A stretch of 64,000 nt of DNA from Loxodes magnus (lineage: Eukaryota; Ciliophora; Karyorelictea; Loxodida; Loxodidae), in contig CAMPDV010001514.1 in assembly GCA_946699065.1 (NCBI GenBank), positions 39,480-103,479 of the forward strand. The letters are read 5' to 3'. Position numbers and translations under genes: made by a program. The notes below the pieces were generated by a model that did not search any database, was not told where the DNA came from, and was given only the letters and a program-made list of their open reading frames with translations. Shown in pieces: positions 46,640-60,347 of this stretch (position 1 is its first letter; each line of letters begins with the position of its first letter).

Positions 46640-49516
46640 TCACTTTTTTATCTCCTTTTCTTTATCGCTTTCTTTTAATACCTTTGCAGCGTATTTGTTC
46701 ATATTTGCTAGGTTTTATACGGATGTTCCTTCAAAATTTTTGAATCTTTTGTTTATTTAACTTAATCCCTTTCTGGCTTTTCTAAAGCTTGATTAAGTTT
46801 AAGTAGGTAATGCTTCTTCATAGTTGATCCCATATATTATACTAAAAAGATTATTTGGTCCTGATTTTAAGGTTTTATCTCTATTAAAAAGCTCGTCACC
46901 TCTGTTTTCCATATAAGGAGTAAAAATAATTTCATTATCAAAATCTTATTTAATTAGACTTGAAGGCTGCTATATTAAGTAAGGTGCTTCTAATTTATAA
47001 AATTATTCTCATTTTAAGTTTTCGAAAAGTTCGTGCTTCTTAACTTCCTATAAACTTGGCCTTTTTTCAGGATCAATTTACAGTAGATATTCTATAAAAG
47101 AAACTGCCTTTTTATCTAAAATAGTACTTAAGTAGCTTCATTCTAGAATATCTCTGTTTAAAATTCTTTCGAAAATTAGTTCTGAAGTGTCATCGTTAAA
47201 GGGAGGAATTCCTACGATAATTTCAAAAAATATCACTCCAACTGCTCAAATATCTACCTTTTCATTATGAGCTTTTTATTATATAATCTCTGGAGCTATA
47301 TAATCTGCAGTCCCTCTAATTCCACTACAAGATTCTTTGTTTAACTCTTATTTATTCTAGCTTCTTGAAAAAACTTGACTTTCACTTAATCCAAAGTCAG
47401 CTAACCTACAATTACCCTACTGATCTAGCAGAACGTTTTATGGCTTTAAATCTCTATGAATAATATTCTATTTATGTAGATTTTCAAGACAAAGAATAAT
47501 TTGCGCAATGTAAAAGCGAGCAGCATTTAACTCAAACCTTCCCTCTTTTTCTAGTAAGCTTCCCAGATCACCGCCCTACATATATTCCATAACGAAGTAT
47601 AAATGTTTTTAGCCCTAGAAAGTATGAAGTCCTTTGACTACATATTCCTTATTATTAAGTCCTAAGATAAACTATTCTATTTATAGTTCATCATAACTAT
47701 TTTTTTGCTGCTCTATATTAATTACTTTTATCGCTACCAAATCGTTAGTAGAATTTTTCATAGCTAGGTAAACTTCTCCATATCCTCCTTTTCCGAGTTT
47801 TTTAAGTATTTTGAAATCTTTGATTCCTATTTTTTAATAAGGACTAATTTCATTTTGGAATATAGGAATTTCTTAATCTTTTTGATTATAGAAACTTAAA
47901 CATGATCCTCATTTCGGTTTTTAATCGCTACAGTTATTTTCAAATTAGATTTAAGTCATAGAATCCTGTTTAATCATTACTGCTGGTAGATCTTCTGATT
48001 AAGTGTGACTTTTAGTTTCATCTTCTATTTACTTTTGATAGGTTTTATTTAAGCTAATAATTGTTTTAATCTTCTCTGAAATACTTTATTGGAGATTAAT
48101 TATCTTTTCTTATATCTTTTTTGAAGCCGCATTTAGTAATCTTTCTAACTATTTTTCTAGATCCATTAACTTTTATAGAGAATTATAGTTGGTAACACTT
48201 AGTTAGTAGGCAGCTCTTCCGATTTTAGTAATTTGTTTCATTATCTTCAATTACTAGATATTAAACTATTAAGAGTTCTTTCTCTATTCTAGAGATAGTT
48301 ATTTACAATTAAAGCCGGACTTTACTTATTTTTATAAAGTAAAATCTTCCTAAGTTATAAGAGGCGATGAAATTTCAAGTATTTTTTCTTCGTTTTCAGA
48401 ATTATTAATAATTAAGTTTCTTTTTTGCAAGCAAAGATTAGTATGCTTTTCAATTTGTCAGGCGTTAAATTTTTTTTCGCATAATTTACAGATAATTTAA
48501 GGCATACCTTTGAATATCTCTTTCTTTCATTTTAGAACTTTTCTATCTAGATATTATATCAATAAATCATTACAGTTTAGCTCGTAATATTCTAAGCGTA
48601 GAGGGTTTTTAATCTATTATGATGCTTCTTCATCTTATTTTCTCATTTATTAGATAATTTCTTTCATTATGGTAGTATGAAATGAATTGGGCTTTTTCTA
48701 CTTTTCTGTATTTTTCATTTTTTTATTTATGATGATGTCTGGACTTTCTTATTAGTTATCTATAAAATCACCCGTGATCGTCTATAACTTTTGGCTTAAA
48801 ATCTGTTGATGATCTTTTGGGGAGAATTATAAATTCAGAGAGGAACTCGAATCAGACTAAGGACTTTAACTTAGTATTTCCAGATCACTAAATTACTTTT
48901 TAGGATCATCTTCTATACTTTTTAATGATGAATGCTTATCTTAATTAAGCAATTTTTTGCTTTATGTTTCTGGTTTATTTTTGACTCCCTCTATAATATT
49001 CTATTTCAAATAAACAGTTTTAGATATACCTCCGTGTAAAGTTTATAAAGGAGTCAATGTAGTGCTTGTCCTTTTTAAAAATAAGCTAGAAGCCTTATTT
49101 TATTTTTTTTAAACTCTAGTTAGTTTTTCTTAGCTATCTTGAAACTATTTTTAGTTTAAGAGTTTATAAATCTTAGCAAAGTGTTTTAACTACTTGACTG
49201 TATATTCCCAATGACATAACTCTTTCTTTTCCAGCATATCATAAACTTGTATAGAATCAACGAGCTTAAAGTCCTAAACTAACTATTAAAAGGAGTAATT
49301 TCCTAGTTAATTTAGCTCTTTGTGTTTCATATTATGCAAATCCTATTACAGCAGCTACCTAACCACTCTATTTTTTACTTTAAATAGCAAATTTTTGAGT
49401 CTGTAGTCTGATTATTCAATCCTTTAGAAGTCAATTAATTCGACCGAATTGAATCTCTAGCAGATAGGAGTTAAATATGAGCCAGCTTGTTTGACTGAAT
49501 GTCTTTCACTTTCCAT
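46640..49516 (-). CDS. MAST/IREH1-like AGC protein kinase with C2HC zinc finger (copy C)
   Basis: 958 codons, ending TGA TGA. It is four codons shorter than copies A and B through a 12-nt in-frame deletion near 48,978 (copy B has ...TTTATCGATTATGCTATTTT where C has TTTATTTTT). Kinase motifs and the zinc finger are retained, and TGA codes for Trp at the same conserved sites. A length change in a multiple of three, with no frameshift across 2.9 kb, indicates selection on the protein. It is somewhat more diverged from A and B than those are from each other. Confidence 0.9.
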
Positions 49517-51445
49517 TAAATTTTTAAGATTAATGTAATTAAAACTCAAAAATACTTGATTTTTAATTTAAACTTGATTTTAAATCTAATTTACTTGGGA
49601 TATAATTGCAACTTTCTAGTTTAAATTAGTTTATTCATTTTAATTATGATGAAAGTAAATTTTGGATGATGATATATCAATATTACTAAAGCACACTCTA
49701 GTATTAAAATAGAGTTATAAACATTTCATCAAATACTCTTTTATTACTAAGTTTTACTCTGATATTTAAATCTAAATTCCTAATTTTAACTTTATTTCTT
49801 CTGTAAGAATCATAAATAAATACTTATTTAGCAAGATTTCATCCTATTTAATGTCTCTAGAGCATAAATAGATATCATTGAAACTTTGGAAATGATTCTA
49901 CCAGCATTTTTTGTTCTTCTCCCTCTCAACTTAAAAGATAATACTTATAATCTTTCTCTAGAAGTAAAGCTGAGCAAGTTATTAATTTTTCTGACTTAAT
50001 ATGATTTGGAAATATTTAATACTTTATAATAAAAATATAAAGATAGCATTTTATATAGTAGATTTATTAAAATTAGTGCTAGTAAGAAATTATTAGGAAA
50101 ATATAATATTTTAATAGCTTTTTCTTAGAGTAGCCTTCATAATATAATAGTGGAGGATGTAATTTAAATTTTGTAGTATATTGAAAGAATAAATAGTTAT
50201 ATGAGATTATCAATTGTTTATTTTTTCTATTTGTCTAGTGTTTATTATAAACATCTTACTCAATATAATTATTTTAAATTTTGGGTATTTAGTGCTTCAT
50301 AGACTTCTTTTTAATTTGCTTTTACTGTTTAAGTAACTAGCTAGTATTAATTTTATAAAATCTGACTAAATAAAAATATAAAAATATGTATCTACCTATT
50401 AAATATTTCTCTAATGTCTAAGTTCCTGCTATCAAGTCTGATATTTTTTGTACTACACCTAAAGCATTTTAATTCTAATGAAATTCTACGAATTAAAAAT
50501 TATAAATGTACTTAAAACTAAGGATTTGGTAAATGGTATATAAATACTTTTAACTCCTTAACTAGATTAATAAAAAATAATATTATAAGGTATTTTTAAG
50601 CATTAATTCAAGTTAAAAATAACTAATAATATTTTATTGGAATTTAATATAATAATATAGGATAGTTGTATCATAAGGGATATTAAAAATAAATATTAGT
50701 GCTATGCTAATTATTTTAAATCATACCTAACCAATAATTATAAAAGTCTTGATAATACCAGATTTTTTAAGTTTCACTGATAAAATAAATTGAAGATATT
50801 AGATACGGGATTGTAAGACATGAAGGAACCTTTAAAAATATTCAAGTGGAAAACTTTGATTAGTTGCATAAATCAATTTTTTTAGACGCTCGATTAATGA
50901 CAGTACTACGACTTAAGTCTAATTTAGAAAACTAAATTTAAATTAAAAATCTAATATCAAAGCATAACACATAATAAATTAACTAATTTACATCCACCAA
51001 GTATTTAAAACTTCAACTATTTCTATATTAAAAACACATAATTGAAATAAAACTTTTATAATAAGAGAAATTATCTAAAATTTTAGATTTTTAAGATCTT
51101 AAAATTAAGTTTAACATATGATGGTATATTTAAAACATAAGCTTAATATTCAATGAATACAGTATATCAATGAAAATTAAAAAAGCTGAATTAAAATAGT
51201 CAACTAAAATTATTTTAATCCTACTTTAATATTTAAGAAGGTCGATTCATTATTTAAGATAGCTTAAGACTATTAAGCATAATAGTCATAACACATAATC
51301 TGATATAAGACTTATATTATATTAGCAAATTCATATTTCTAGAAAATCACTTCTTTAATTTTAAGTGATAACAATTTATGGTAACATTTCTATCTAGATT
51401 GTAAACTTCTAGCATTTAATAAAATTATAAGCTACTTAAAACAAA
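49517..51445. other. AT-rich spacer upstream of kinase C, with duplication breakpoint
   Basis: Up to about 50,680 it is moderately similar to 27,858-28,920; from there it becomes almost identical to unit B. No gene recognised. Confidence 0.6.
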
Positions 51446-52445
51446 AACTCTTTAAATAATAATAATAGGGATAAAAAATATTAGGCGTTCTTGGAGGTCT
51501 TTCAACCTCTTTCCCGCCGGCCTCCAGATTGCTTCAGAGGCTAAAATTAAAAGTTTAAAAGTTTCTTCTCTTCCTCTCTCTATCTTGATTACTGACTCGA
51601 ACCTATTCGTGGTTTTTTTAGTAGGTTTTCCGTCCTGCATTCCTATTAGTTCTTGATTATAGCTCCATCTTCTTCCTCTTATACATGTTTCTATTTTAGC
51701 TATAAAAATTTTTTCGATCTGCTTTTTGTTTTCTCTTTTCTTGCGAGTAAATCCTGTTGTTTCTATTGGAATTTCTTACAGTTCTTATATAGATTTTGCT
51801 GGTTTCCGTAGCAGAAGCATCTTTTCCTGATCGGTATTAGTTTCATCAGTGGTTAAGCTTAGGGCTTAACGATCATTGGAATTGGTCCAAAATTCAGCTG
51901 TTCCTTTCTTGATTCTTTTAAGAGTTAAATCTCCTATTCTTATTTCAAAACTAGATCCTTTTGCTTTTTCATGTTCTTATCCAAGTGATTTTGGATATTG
52001 AAGAATGCATCCATTTTGTGCTCTTAGTTGTCTATACGATACTCGTCTATTTCGTTCTTTTCTTCCAGCTTAAGCATTATTTTTTCGTTCAACTTCAATT
52101 TTTAAACCTCTTCCTGTAGATTCAACACCATCAATGTAAGCTATGTTACATCAACTTACTCGGAATTAAAATCAAAGGATTGTACTTAATCATGCATCAC
52201 CATCTCTTGCTACTTTCGGGTTCTTCTTCCGTGTAGTGTTGGAGTAGTTTTTGCTGTTTTTTAACCGATATTGGATATTGTTAGGTTGAAAACTAAGATT
52301 AAATGTTTTACTATTCAGAAGGTTGAACAATTTAAGCTAAGACGTGTGGTTGGGAGAAATGGTATCTCGTTTCCTTTCTTCTTTTTTGACTTATAAAGAG
52401 AAGCTCTATCGAATTTCTACCATTTTTTTCTTAACTCGTTAAGAA
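51446..52445 (-). mobile_element. Gag-like retroposon E2 (duplicate in unit C)
   Basis: Nearly identical to 29,690-30,690, carried along by the tandem duplication rather than a new insertion. Confidence 0.65.
51502..52203 (-). CDS. Gag/ORF1-like protein of E2 (duplicate)
   Basis: 233 codons plus TGA, same length as at 29,743-30,444 with a few substitutions. Same coiled coil, degenerate knuckle and stop codon within the GAGGT-TGAAAG-ACCTC hairpin. Confidence 0.55.
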
Positions 52446-53560
52446 ATAATTTACATTTTATGTTTGCTTTAAATTTTTTTTAATCTAAATACAATAAAAA
52501 ATATTGATTAAGTGCAAAAAATATTTAAATACATTTCTTATAATTAAAATAGTTTAAAATTTAAAAAGAATGCATAATTTACTATTTTATTTTATTATAT
52601 TCTAAATCTTATTAAATAGTCTTTAGTGGAAAAATTCTAAGTCTACAATATTTTTTTCATTTCGTCACTATAATTTTATTTAAAATTTTTCCTATTAATT
52701 TAATGCTGCTTCTGGAGTTAAAAAGTTTATTTATTTTAAAACACTTTTAGAAAATTTTCTGTATTTTTGTCTCCATCTCTTGTATTAGTTTACTGCAACC
52801 CGATTTGTTTCCAAGTATGAATTGCTTATGCTTTTTATTTGAGTCTACCACTTTTTATAGTAATTATATACTCTAGAAAAGTTCATTTCTATATGTTTGC
52901 TATTAACGCATGATAAATTTGCATTGGGAATTAATTTATTTTGTTTTATGAAGCCTTTATTTTCTTTTCAAATATCAGATTATCCTTATTAATTATCTCA
53001 TTTACATGCAGTACAGAATATCTTAAGTTTCTTTTATTCTTTATAGCAAATTTTAAGGTTCAAAATGGATCATTAAATGCAGATTATGGCTTAGATTATT
53101 AATTTACTTTCTTTGTATTTGAACATAAAACTATCAGGTAAGAAATTTTATTGTTGAAGCTTTAAGATTCCTATGCAATAATTTAATTAAAGAATTTTTT
53201 AATTCTCAGATTACATACTGAGGAACTCTTTAAAACAGGATAATCGGGTTTAGTTAGATGATTGATAAATACAATTCATCCTAGACTTCCATTTTATTTT
53301 TTAATAATATCCTCCATAAAGTTTTATGTAAGGGAATATGAAAAAACAGTAGCAGATAGTGTAATAAAAGAAGTAGAATTTAGAGAAGAATTTTACAAAA
53401 GTAGGATTAAATAAGCAAGAAAAAATAGAATTTATATAAATTAGATAACTATTAATTTTATAAAAGTATTACAGAAGTTCCTTTTATTAGGAAATTTTTT
53501 CTTAAAAGTGGCTATTTTAATGATTTTAATCTTGAAGCAATCCAGATTTAAAATTTAGCT
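52446..53560. other. AT-rich spacer, unit C
   Basis: Near copy of 30,691-31,800; nothing recognised except the broken minus-strand patches noted for units A and B. Confidence 0.4.
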
Positions 53561-53619
53561 TATTTTAGAATTTTAAGATTGGTTTTTCTTATTTTTTCGT
53601 ATTTTGCTTTTAAATACTT
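53561..53619 (+). promoter_or_regulatory. Conserved block upstream of the 215-aa gene (copy C)
   Basis: Same block as at 15,647 and 31,801, starting about 167 bp ahead of the ATG. Confidence 0.3.
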
Positions 53620-53727
53620 ATTTTTGAGATTTCTTTAAAAAGATTTTTTACTGATTTTTTTGATATTCTTAAAGGTTTGCTTTAAACTATTCTTTGTTTA
53701 TCAGAACTTATTATTTTTTAAATTAAA

Positions 53728-54375
53728 ATGGAACCTCTCTAGGCAGAAAATAAAGATATTTAATTAGGAGCCCAATACCAAAAGATCACTAAAGAGTTAT
53801 TTATTCGAGTCATGGACTCTATTAAGACAGAAAGAGATTTGCAAACTTAGGAAAGAAAAGTTAAAGCCTTTAAAGAAGGTTACTAGCAATTTTCCTAAGG
53901 AAATATGTAAGATTTCAAGGAAGTCATTTTGAAATGCTTTAGGGATAACCAAAGTTTTGCATAAAATGTCCTAATACAAATTTGTGAAAAATACTAAGTT
54001 AATTAGTAAGAATTAGATGACTTTTTGGTATAGAATGAGAATGATTCTTAAGTATCCGAGATTTATTAATCTTTGTTTACAACTCACGATATTAATCTAC
54101 AATTAAACGATTTGGACATTACTGAAGAAGAAATGGATGTAATCATGCATTTTACTACTGATACTTTTGATAAAGTTGCTAAAGAGCTAACGTTTGGTAA
54201 AGGAGAGGAGGCTTATGTTATAACTCTAGCTTATACAGCCTGCTTAATTTACTAGAAATTCAATAAAGATGACTCTGAATATGAAAGAGCTACAATTTAT
54301 TATATCAAGAGAAATCCAAGCAAGTATTAGTGGTACTAGACTAGAGTTCAAAATGCCATCACTAAGATATTTTGA
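53728..54375 (+). CDS. Unrecognised 215-aa protein (copy C)
   Basis: Same length as copies A and B and apparently identical in protein sequence to copy B, as expected from the recent duplication. See copies A and B for description. Confidence 0.75.
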
Positions 54376-55380
54376 TTAAGATTAACAATAAATTAAATCC
54401 TTTATTTAAAATAAAGTCTTTGAATGATGTAAAATAATCTTACTTTATAAAACTAGATATATAAGCACTTTGCTTTGACAGTTGCAATATAATCCTTTAG
54501 ATACACTTCAATGAATAGCAACTTATTTAAACTATTTTAAATTTTAAATCTTTCTGATTATTTTCAATATTTAACTTTAAGTTTATAAGTAAAACCTATT
54601 ATTATTTAGAAACTAGCAAGCACATAATTTTCAAACTAAAACAGAAGAGTAGATTTCTAATAAAAATAGCACTAAATAAATAAATTAAGAGAATTGATGC
54701 GTTAAACTGCCTATAAGGTAGAAATAAGTTATTTAAGGATAGATTTTTAGATAAATTATGAAAAAACTACTTTTATTCTTATTTGCATTGATAAATATTA
54801 AAACTTAAATAAGTAATACTGAATATATATAAAAATTAACTTTATGAAATTTAAAATTAAAGGATTTAGTAATTTTAGAAAAGGATAAAATACATGTAAA
54901 AGTATTTTCAGTGTATAAGAGCGCAAAAAAATAGTTTAATACATCTAATTTATGCAGACTTTAGCATGAGAAATTTATTTTAAAGAATGCTTAGAAGCAA
55001 AAGTATATTCTGGTATAAAGTTCCAAGAAACATGAATTAAAATAATTTAAAAGTATCTTATTTAATTTTAAATTGCTTCTATGATATTAGTAGCAAAACT
55101 TTAAGTGAATTATAAAGAGTGAGAATGCTAGCTTTTAGTTATTGAATGCCATTTTGGAATAATCATCTCTAATTAACAAAACCATCTCTTTTTCTTGTAA
55201 GAATCTACTTGGCAAGTCATTTATCTCATATATTAAAAAAATAATGGTGTAATGCTCCTTAGCGTTAAAATCTAACTATGGTTGCTAATACTTAATATTT
55301 TAAAATTTGTTATACTATTAATAAAGAATGATAAAATTATTATTTGGACATAAAATTAAATTTAACTTGAAATTATAAAT
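54376..55380. other. AT-rich spacer, unit C
   Basis: Near copy of 32,617-33,624; nothing recognised. Confidence 0.6.
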
Positions 55381-56267
55381 TTAATAAGAATAATTAAAAA
55401 AATGAAGTCTGGCTTTTTTACCAAATAAAATTAGAAAGATAAAAATTAAGAATCCGAAGAGAAAAAGTAGAAACAATCAAAACCTAGGAAGAGAATGTCC
55501 ACACCTCCAAAGTAATAAGAAACTACAGTTGACTAAAATTTTTCAGAAATTAATCTTAGTGAGGATCGAAATAGCATTGAATAACTTACAGAATTAGTAA
55601 AAATTTTGCTTAATGAGGTTAAAAAGCTTAAGGTGTAAAATCAAATATTGATAGAGAATCGTGAAAACGTAGAAGATAGATTAATTAAATAAGAAAGAGA
55701 AAGGGATGCCTATTGAAATATTCAAACTGACTGCTCTTAGTAAATATAGTAAATGAAATTAAACTCATAATCATAATTAATTAAATAAACAGAACGTGCG
55801 TAATAGCCAGAACCAATTGCGATATTTGGGCAAAATCAAATTTAAGAATAATTTTAAAACACTTAGCAAGGTTGTCAAATGGAAATTGAAAAAAGACCAA
55901 AAATTTATCAGAATACAATGAAGAGTAGAAAGTGCTATTACTGCAAGAAAAAAGGACACTAATACAAATAGTGTAGAAATTTCTATGTATTCAAGAATGA
56001 ATTTAATTAGAAAGTTAAGATACTAACAGAAAGAATTTATATTACTGAGAGAGGATCAATTTATCAAATTAAAGAGACAAGCGTCAAAAGAGAAGTAGCA
56101 AGGTAGATGGATAAAAGATGGAGAGGGAAGAGAAATACAAGATTTAAGACAAGAAAAAATAGAAGTGAAACAATAAACTTTTCTTTTTATTCACCAGACT
56201 ATTCTGGTTGGAAAGAGGGAAATTGGTGAAAATCCAAGAAAACCTCTAAACAATTTTATCTATTATT
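55381..56267 (+). mobile_element. Gag-like retroposon E3 (duplicate in unit C)
   Basis: Near copy of 33,625-34,511; ORF annotated separately. Confidence 0.65.
55402..56229 (+). CDS. Gag/ORF1-like protein of E3 (duplicate)
   Basis: 275 codons plus TGA, one codon shorter than the unit B copy because of a 3-nt in-frame deletion near codon 16, and with a few substitutions. CCHC knuckle KCYYCKKKGHQYKQC intact; stop again in the TTGG-TGAAAAT-CCAA hairpin. Confidence 0.65.
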
Positions 56268-56579
56268 AAATTATAATTTAATTTAGAAAATTTTAAAGGT
56301 ATATCATAGCTTTACTATTAAATAACTATTTAGTGATACTAAAGAATTTTATTATTTTAACCTATATTTATCAATTGCTATCACTGTGGTTAATTTTACG
56401 TTATTTACTCAAATATTTTCTTTAATTTCCTCACTTCAAAAAGAAGTTAGCAAATACAAGCAAAAGTAATTAAAAAATGTATTATATATGTATGGGATGT
56501 CTTAGATATAATCTTATATCGAATCAATAAGAAAAAATAATACTTAGTAAACAAATTTAAGGTTTTAAGTTTCTCACTT

Positions 56580-56897
56580 AATAATTGAAAAGATGGTGGG
56601 AGCTGATATTTGCCTTCTTGACTAAATTTTCTGGTTTTATGGTTAGGAACAATTCCTTTCTTGTCACCGAGAAAGCCCCTGGCCAGAGTCATTTTCTGAA
56701 GGCAACGCTGTCTTTGAGATTATCCGCTCTTTGTAGGGGCTTGAAGTCTATCTGCTCATAGCGATGGATCTCCCTAGAAGCTGTACCTGGAGCACAACAG
56801 GATATCTCCGTTATTCTTTAAAAAGAGTGCGTCGGGTCGTGCAATCGTAAAGGAGTTTTGGGTTCCAAAAACTCTTTAAGTTGTAATTAATTAATTA
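56580..56897 (+). mobile_element. SINE-like insertion SINE-1 (duplicate in unit C)
   Basis: Near copy of 34,824-35,141. The left target-site copy has drifted (TTAAGTTTCTCACTTA) while the right one is unchanged. The terminal hairpin has an extra G (TTTTGGG) but still pairs. Confidence 0.6.
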
Positions 56898-57200
56898 ATT
56901 AAGTTTCTTATTTCAAATAGTTTTACAATTAATGATTTTCTAATTCCAACATTAATTAAAATGCTAGGTTAGCTGTTTCTTTTAGTATAGTTAATAAAGT
57001 TAAGGGTAAATCTCCCATTGTTTAGTTAACGTGAATAAAAAGAAAAGAAGCAAAAGGATACTAAGACTACTTGATTATACTCATATATCTCTCTTAATTC
57101 TAATTTAAATCTTTTAGAAAATATAAAATTAGACAAACAGAATTCATTTATAGCTCACTTTTATTAAGGAAAGTTAAAATATAAAAGATTCTTTTGTCTT

Positions 57201-58055
57201 ATATAACTCATTGTAAAAATAAAATTTGAATCGAGAAGAACATTCGTCTTTCTAAGAAATAGCAAAGAAAAACAAGAAAACAAGTAACGAACGAGGAGCT
57301 GAAAAAGCAAAGACAGGATAGAGAATCTAGCTCGTCTTCAGAGGGAAAAGTAATGGTTGGTCCGAATGAACAATAAAACCCTGAAACCAAAAATAACAAT
57401 TTACTCCAAAGTGAAATCGAAAAAATGAAAGAAAAAATTGCAAAATATGAAGAGATATTTTTTAATCAAGGAGAAAAAATCCCGGAGCTAATGAATTACA
57501 TAGAAGATTAAAATAACGAACTACTAATTCTCAAAAGTTAACTGATTAAAAACTCAGTAGTAACAGAAAATTAACTTTATGAAACGTTGTAAACTAACTT
57601 CACTTAATCACAAAGAATGATCATAGAAGAAGATTAGCACAAAATACAACTTTGAGAAAAGTAAAATTAAGAAAAAAATGATGCAAACATAAGCAAAATA
57701 ATTGAGATGCTGGAGAAAAAAAATTTTTTTAATAGAAATTAGAAAAATGATATAAAAATTGTTGGTACTGCTAATCTTGGTATCACTTACTAAGACATTG
57801 TAAGAAATGAAGATAACTCAAGTACAATGAAGAATAAAGGACCTGAAGAAACTTAAACAAACTTTGGATAACTGAGTAAGGTATATATAAATAGAAACTA
57901 TGAACAAGAAATTAAGAGAATCCTTCGTGGTAGCCGTCCACTTTAAAAGAAGGTCGTGGAGAACAACCACGGAAAAAAACTTGTAAGAACAAACCTGGCT
58001 GAAAACCCAGGATATGCAAACTTTAATTTTACATTTAATTAAAATAATAATAATA
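57201..58055 (+). mobile_element. Gag-like retroposon E4 (duplicate in unit C, frameshifted)
   Basis: Near copy of 35,445-36,297. The homopolymer near 57,715 differs (A8 then T7) from unit B (A9 then T4), so the frameshift site is itself variable, by mutation or sequencing error. Knuckle and 3' stem-loops are kept. Confidence 0.6.
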
Positions 58056-58578
58056 AGATCCTATTGTCTTATAAACCTACTACAAGAATAATAAATTTTA
58101 CAAGTAGCTTTATTATAATTTTGAAATCTAAGATACTAAATAAAAGAATGCTTTAATTCAAGCTAGTAAATAATGAATGCATCGATATTTAAAGCTTTAG
58201 TTTATGAATTTGCTATTTCTTAATAGTTACTTAAAGACATTATTTATTTAAGTAAGCTTAAAGCTAATAGGGCATCTTATTGATTGAAGGGACTAAAAAC
58301 TAAGATAAAATATACGAACTTTAAAATTTTAAAATTCCTTTATTTAAAAACTCAGAATTGAAATCCAACTTTATTGCTTTAAAGAGTATTTACCTTATAC
58401 TTGAATTAGCTATAATTTTTATGTATGATTTGATTAAATAAGGAATCTTTAATTTCTTAGCATAAGTTCTTTTGAGAGCAATATTAATAAAGAAATTATT
58501 TAATATTTTAGTTAATATAATTAAGCCTTAATTACAGGCTGCTAACAATAAAATATCTTCTTAATACTAAAGACAAAT

Positions 58579-58908
58579 AATTAAATATGCTACCGAAGGG
58601 AAATGGTACAAGCAGCCTAAATCCAAGTTTTTATTTTGGGTAATTGCGTCTTTTGGTTTGCTTCGCGAGATGATATGCCTATTTAATTATTCCGGGATGA
58701 TGAAGTTTCAATAAGGACGATAGAGTCTAACCTTTCGCAATGTTTATGCTGGATTTTAGAGTCGATAGTGGCTTGGCATTGCCACAGATTAGGCGGAGAA
58801 AATAAATCCTCAAACATAGCTTCTCGTGAGGATCTTATGTATTGCACTTAATGACTTCAGGATATCCAAATCATGAGATCTTAAACTAACCGAATTTTTA
58901 ATCTAATC
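58579..58908 (+). mobile_element. SINE-like insertion SINE-2 (duplicate in unit C)
   Basis: Near copy of 36,821-37,150, same 17-bp duplications (58,562-58,578 and 58,909-58,925). Confidence 0.6.
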
Positions 58909-59321
58909 TAATACTAAAGACAAATGAAATAATCTAAAGCATAATTTTAAACAAAAAAGGCAAATAAAAAAAATGAAACTAAGTTTTGGATGAAATATTA
59001 GTGTAGAATCCAAAAAAAGCTAAATAAATTTGGTAAAATTCTAGTTATTTATAATTTTGCCATATATAAAAAGTATCAAATTCCCTTATTTAAAAATAAG
59101 TTTTTATTTTTAAATATTTTACAATATAATTTATTATATCTCTAATGAGGGAATCTTGATTGGCTTAAAATTATTAGTTATTTTTTTCTTTTAATATTAT
59201 ATTTTAAGATACTTTTTCTTAATAAGAGAATATGGTATATTTAAGGGTTTTATTTCAAAGAAAGATGTTATCATAAGTATTTTTAAATTAGTTTATGTTA
59301 ATTTTACTTTTTATAAAATAT

Positions 59322-59393
59322 TCCACATCCGGGACTCGAACCCGGGTCTTTCGGGTGAAAGCCGAATATCCTAACCAGCTAGACTAATGTGGA
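59322..59393 (-). tRNA. tRNA-Glu (anticodon UUC), copy C
   Basis: Identical to the genes at 20,283 and 37,563. Confidence 0.95.
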
Positions 59394-60347
59394 GTTAAAT
59401 AAACTAATGAAAGTAAGTTAAATAAGAATATCATGATTATTAGCATTTATGTATACAATCAATCATTATATAGTGTATTTATCTATGCTTTTAGATATTT
59501 TTATTTTCTGTCTTAAGGTTAAAAAATTAATTAATTTATAATATTTTATTTCACTAAAGGAAAATATTTCTTTATTTTTCAAATATTAAGGAATAATTTT
59601 GAGAAATTTATTTTGATCAATAAAAGCAACGTTTTGTATTAAAATAAGATAGATTTAGGATATCAGATAGATTTCAAATAAATTGCAAATCACATTGTAC
59701 AACAATAGTTTCTTAATGCTTAATAGCAGTTTCCAAAACTACTGCTACTATACTTTCAAATATGGAGAAGTATTTCCACTCAGCTTAAAATATCTTACAT
59801 AATTACTATTTTGCAAAAAGCTAAATATGGATGTGAAATACTCCATGAACTTCTATAATGAGACTTAAAGGATAGCAAGTAAGATTGCAAATCGCTAAGA
59901 CTAATTTAAAGATTGGTATTCAGATCTTATGAATTGACATTCAATGAGTCTTTTTTATTGATTTAAGTGAATTTCCATTTACCCTTATAGTTATCATAAA
60001 GTGAACATGTCTCTACTAAAAATTATCTTTAGATAGTAAAGACAAACCTACATTGGAAATTGCATTATATTTGGAAAATGCCTTAAATTTTATTTACCTA
60101 ACTAGAAATTAAAAAAATGTATCAATCTATAATTTAGACGTTTAGTTAACCTAAAATAGCAAAGAATTTAATTAATAATTGGAATAGAAAATAAAATAGA
60201 AATTTTGATATCAATTTTTCAAAAGGAACATATTTATGCTCATATCCAAAAAAATTAAGGATCAAATAGGAAATTTAAGTGTAAAAATTGATTTAACATA
60301 TACCAAATATAATAGACATATGGTAAGAGAAATTTTTTATATTTATA
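59394..60347. other. AT-rich spacer, unit C
   Basis: Near copy of 37,635-38,585; nothing recognised. Confidence 0.6.
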
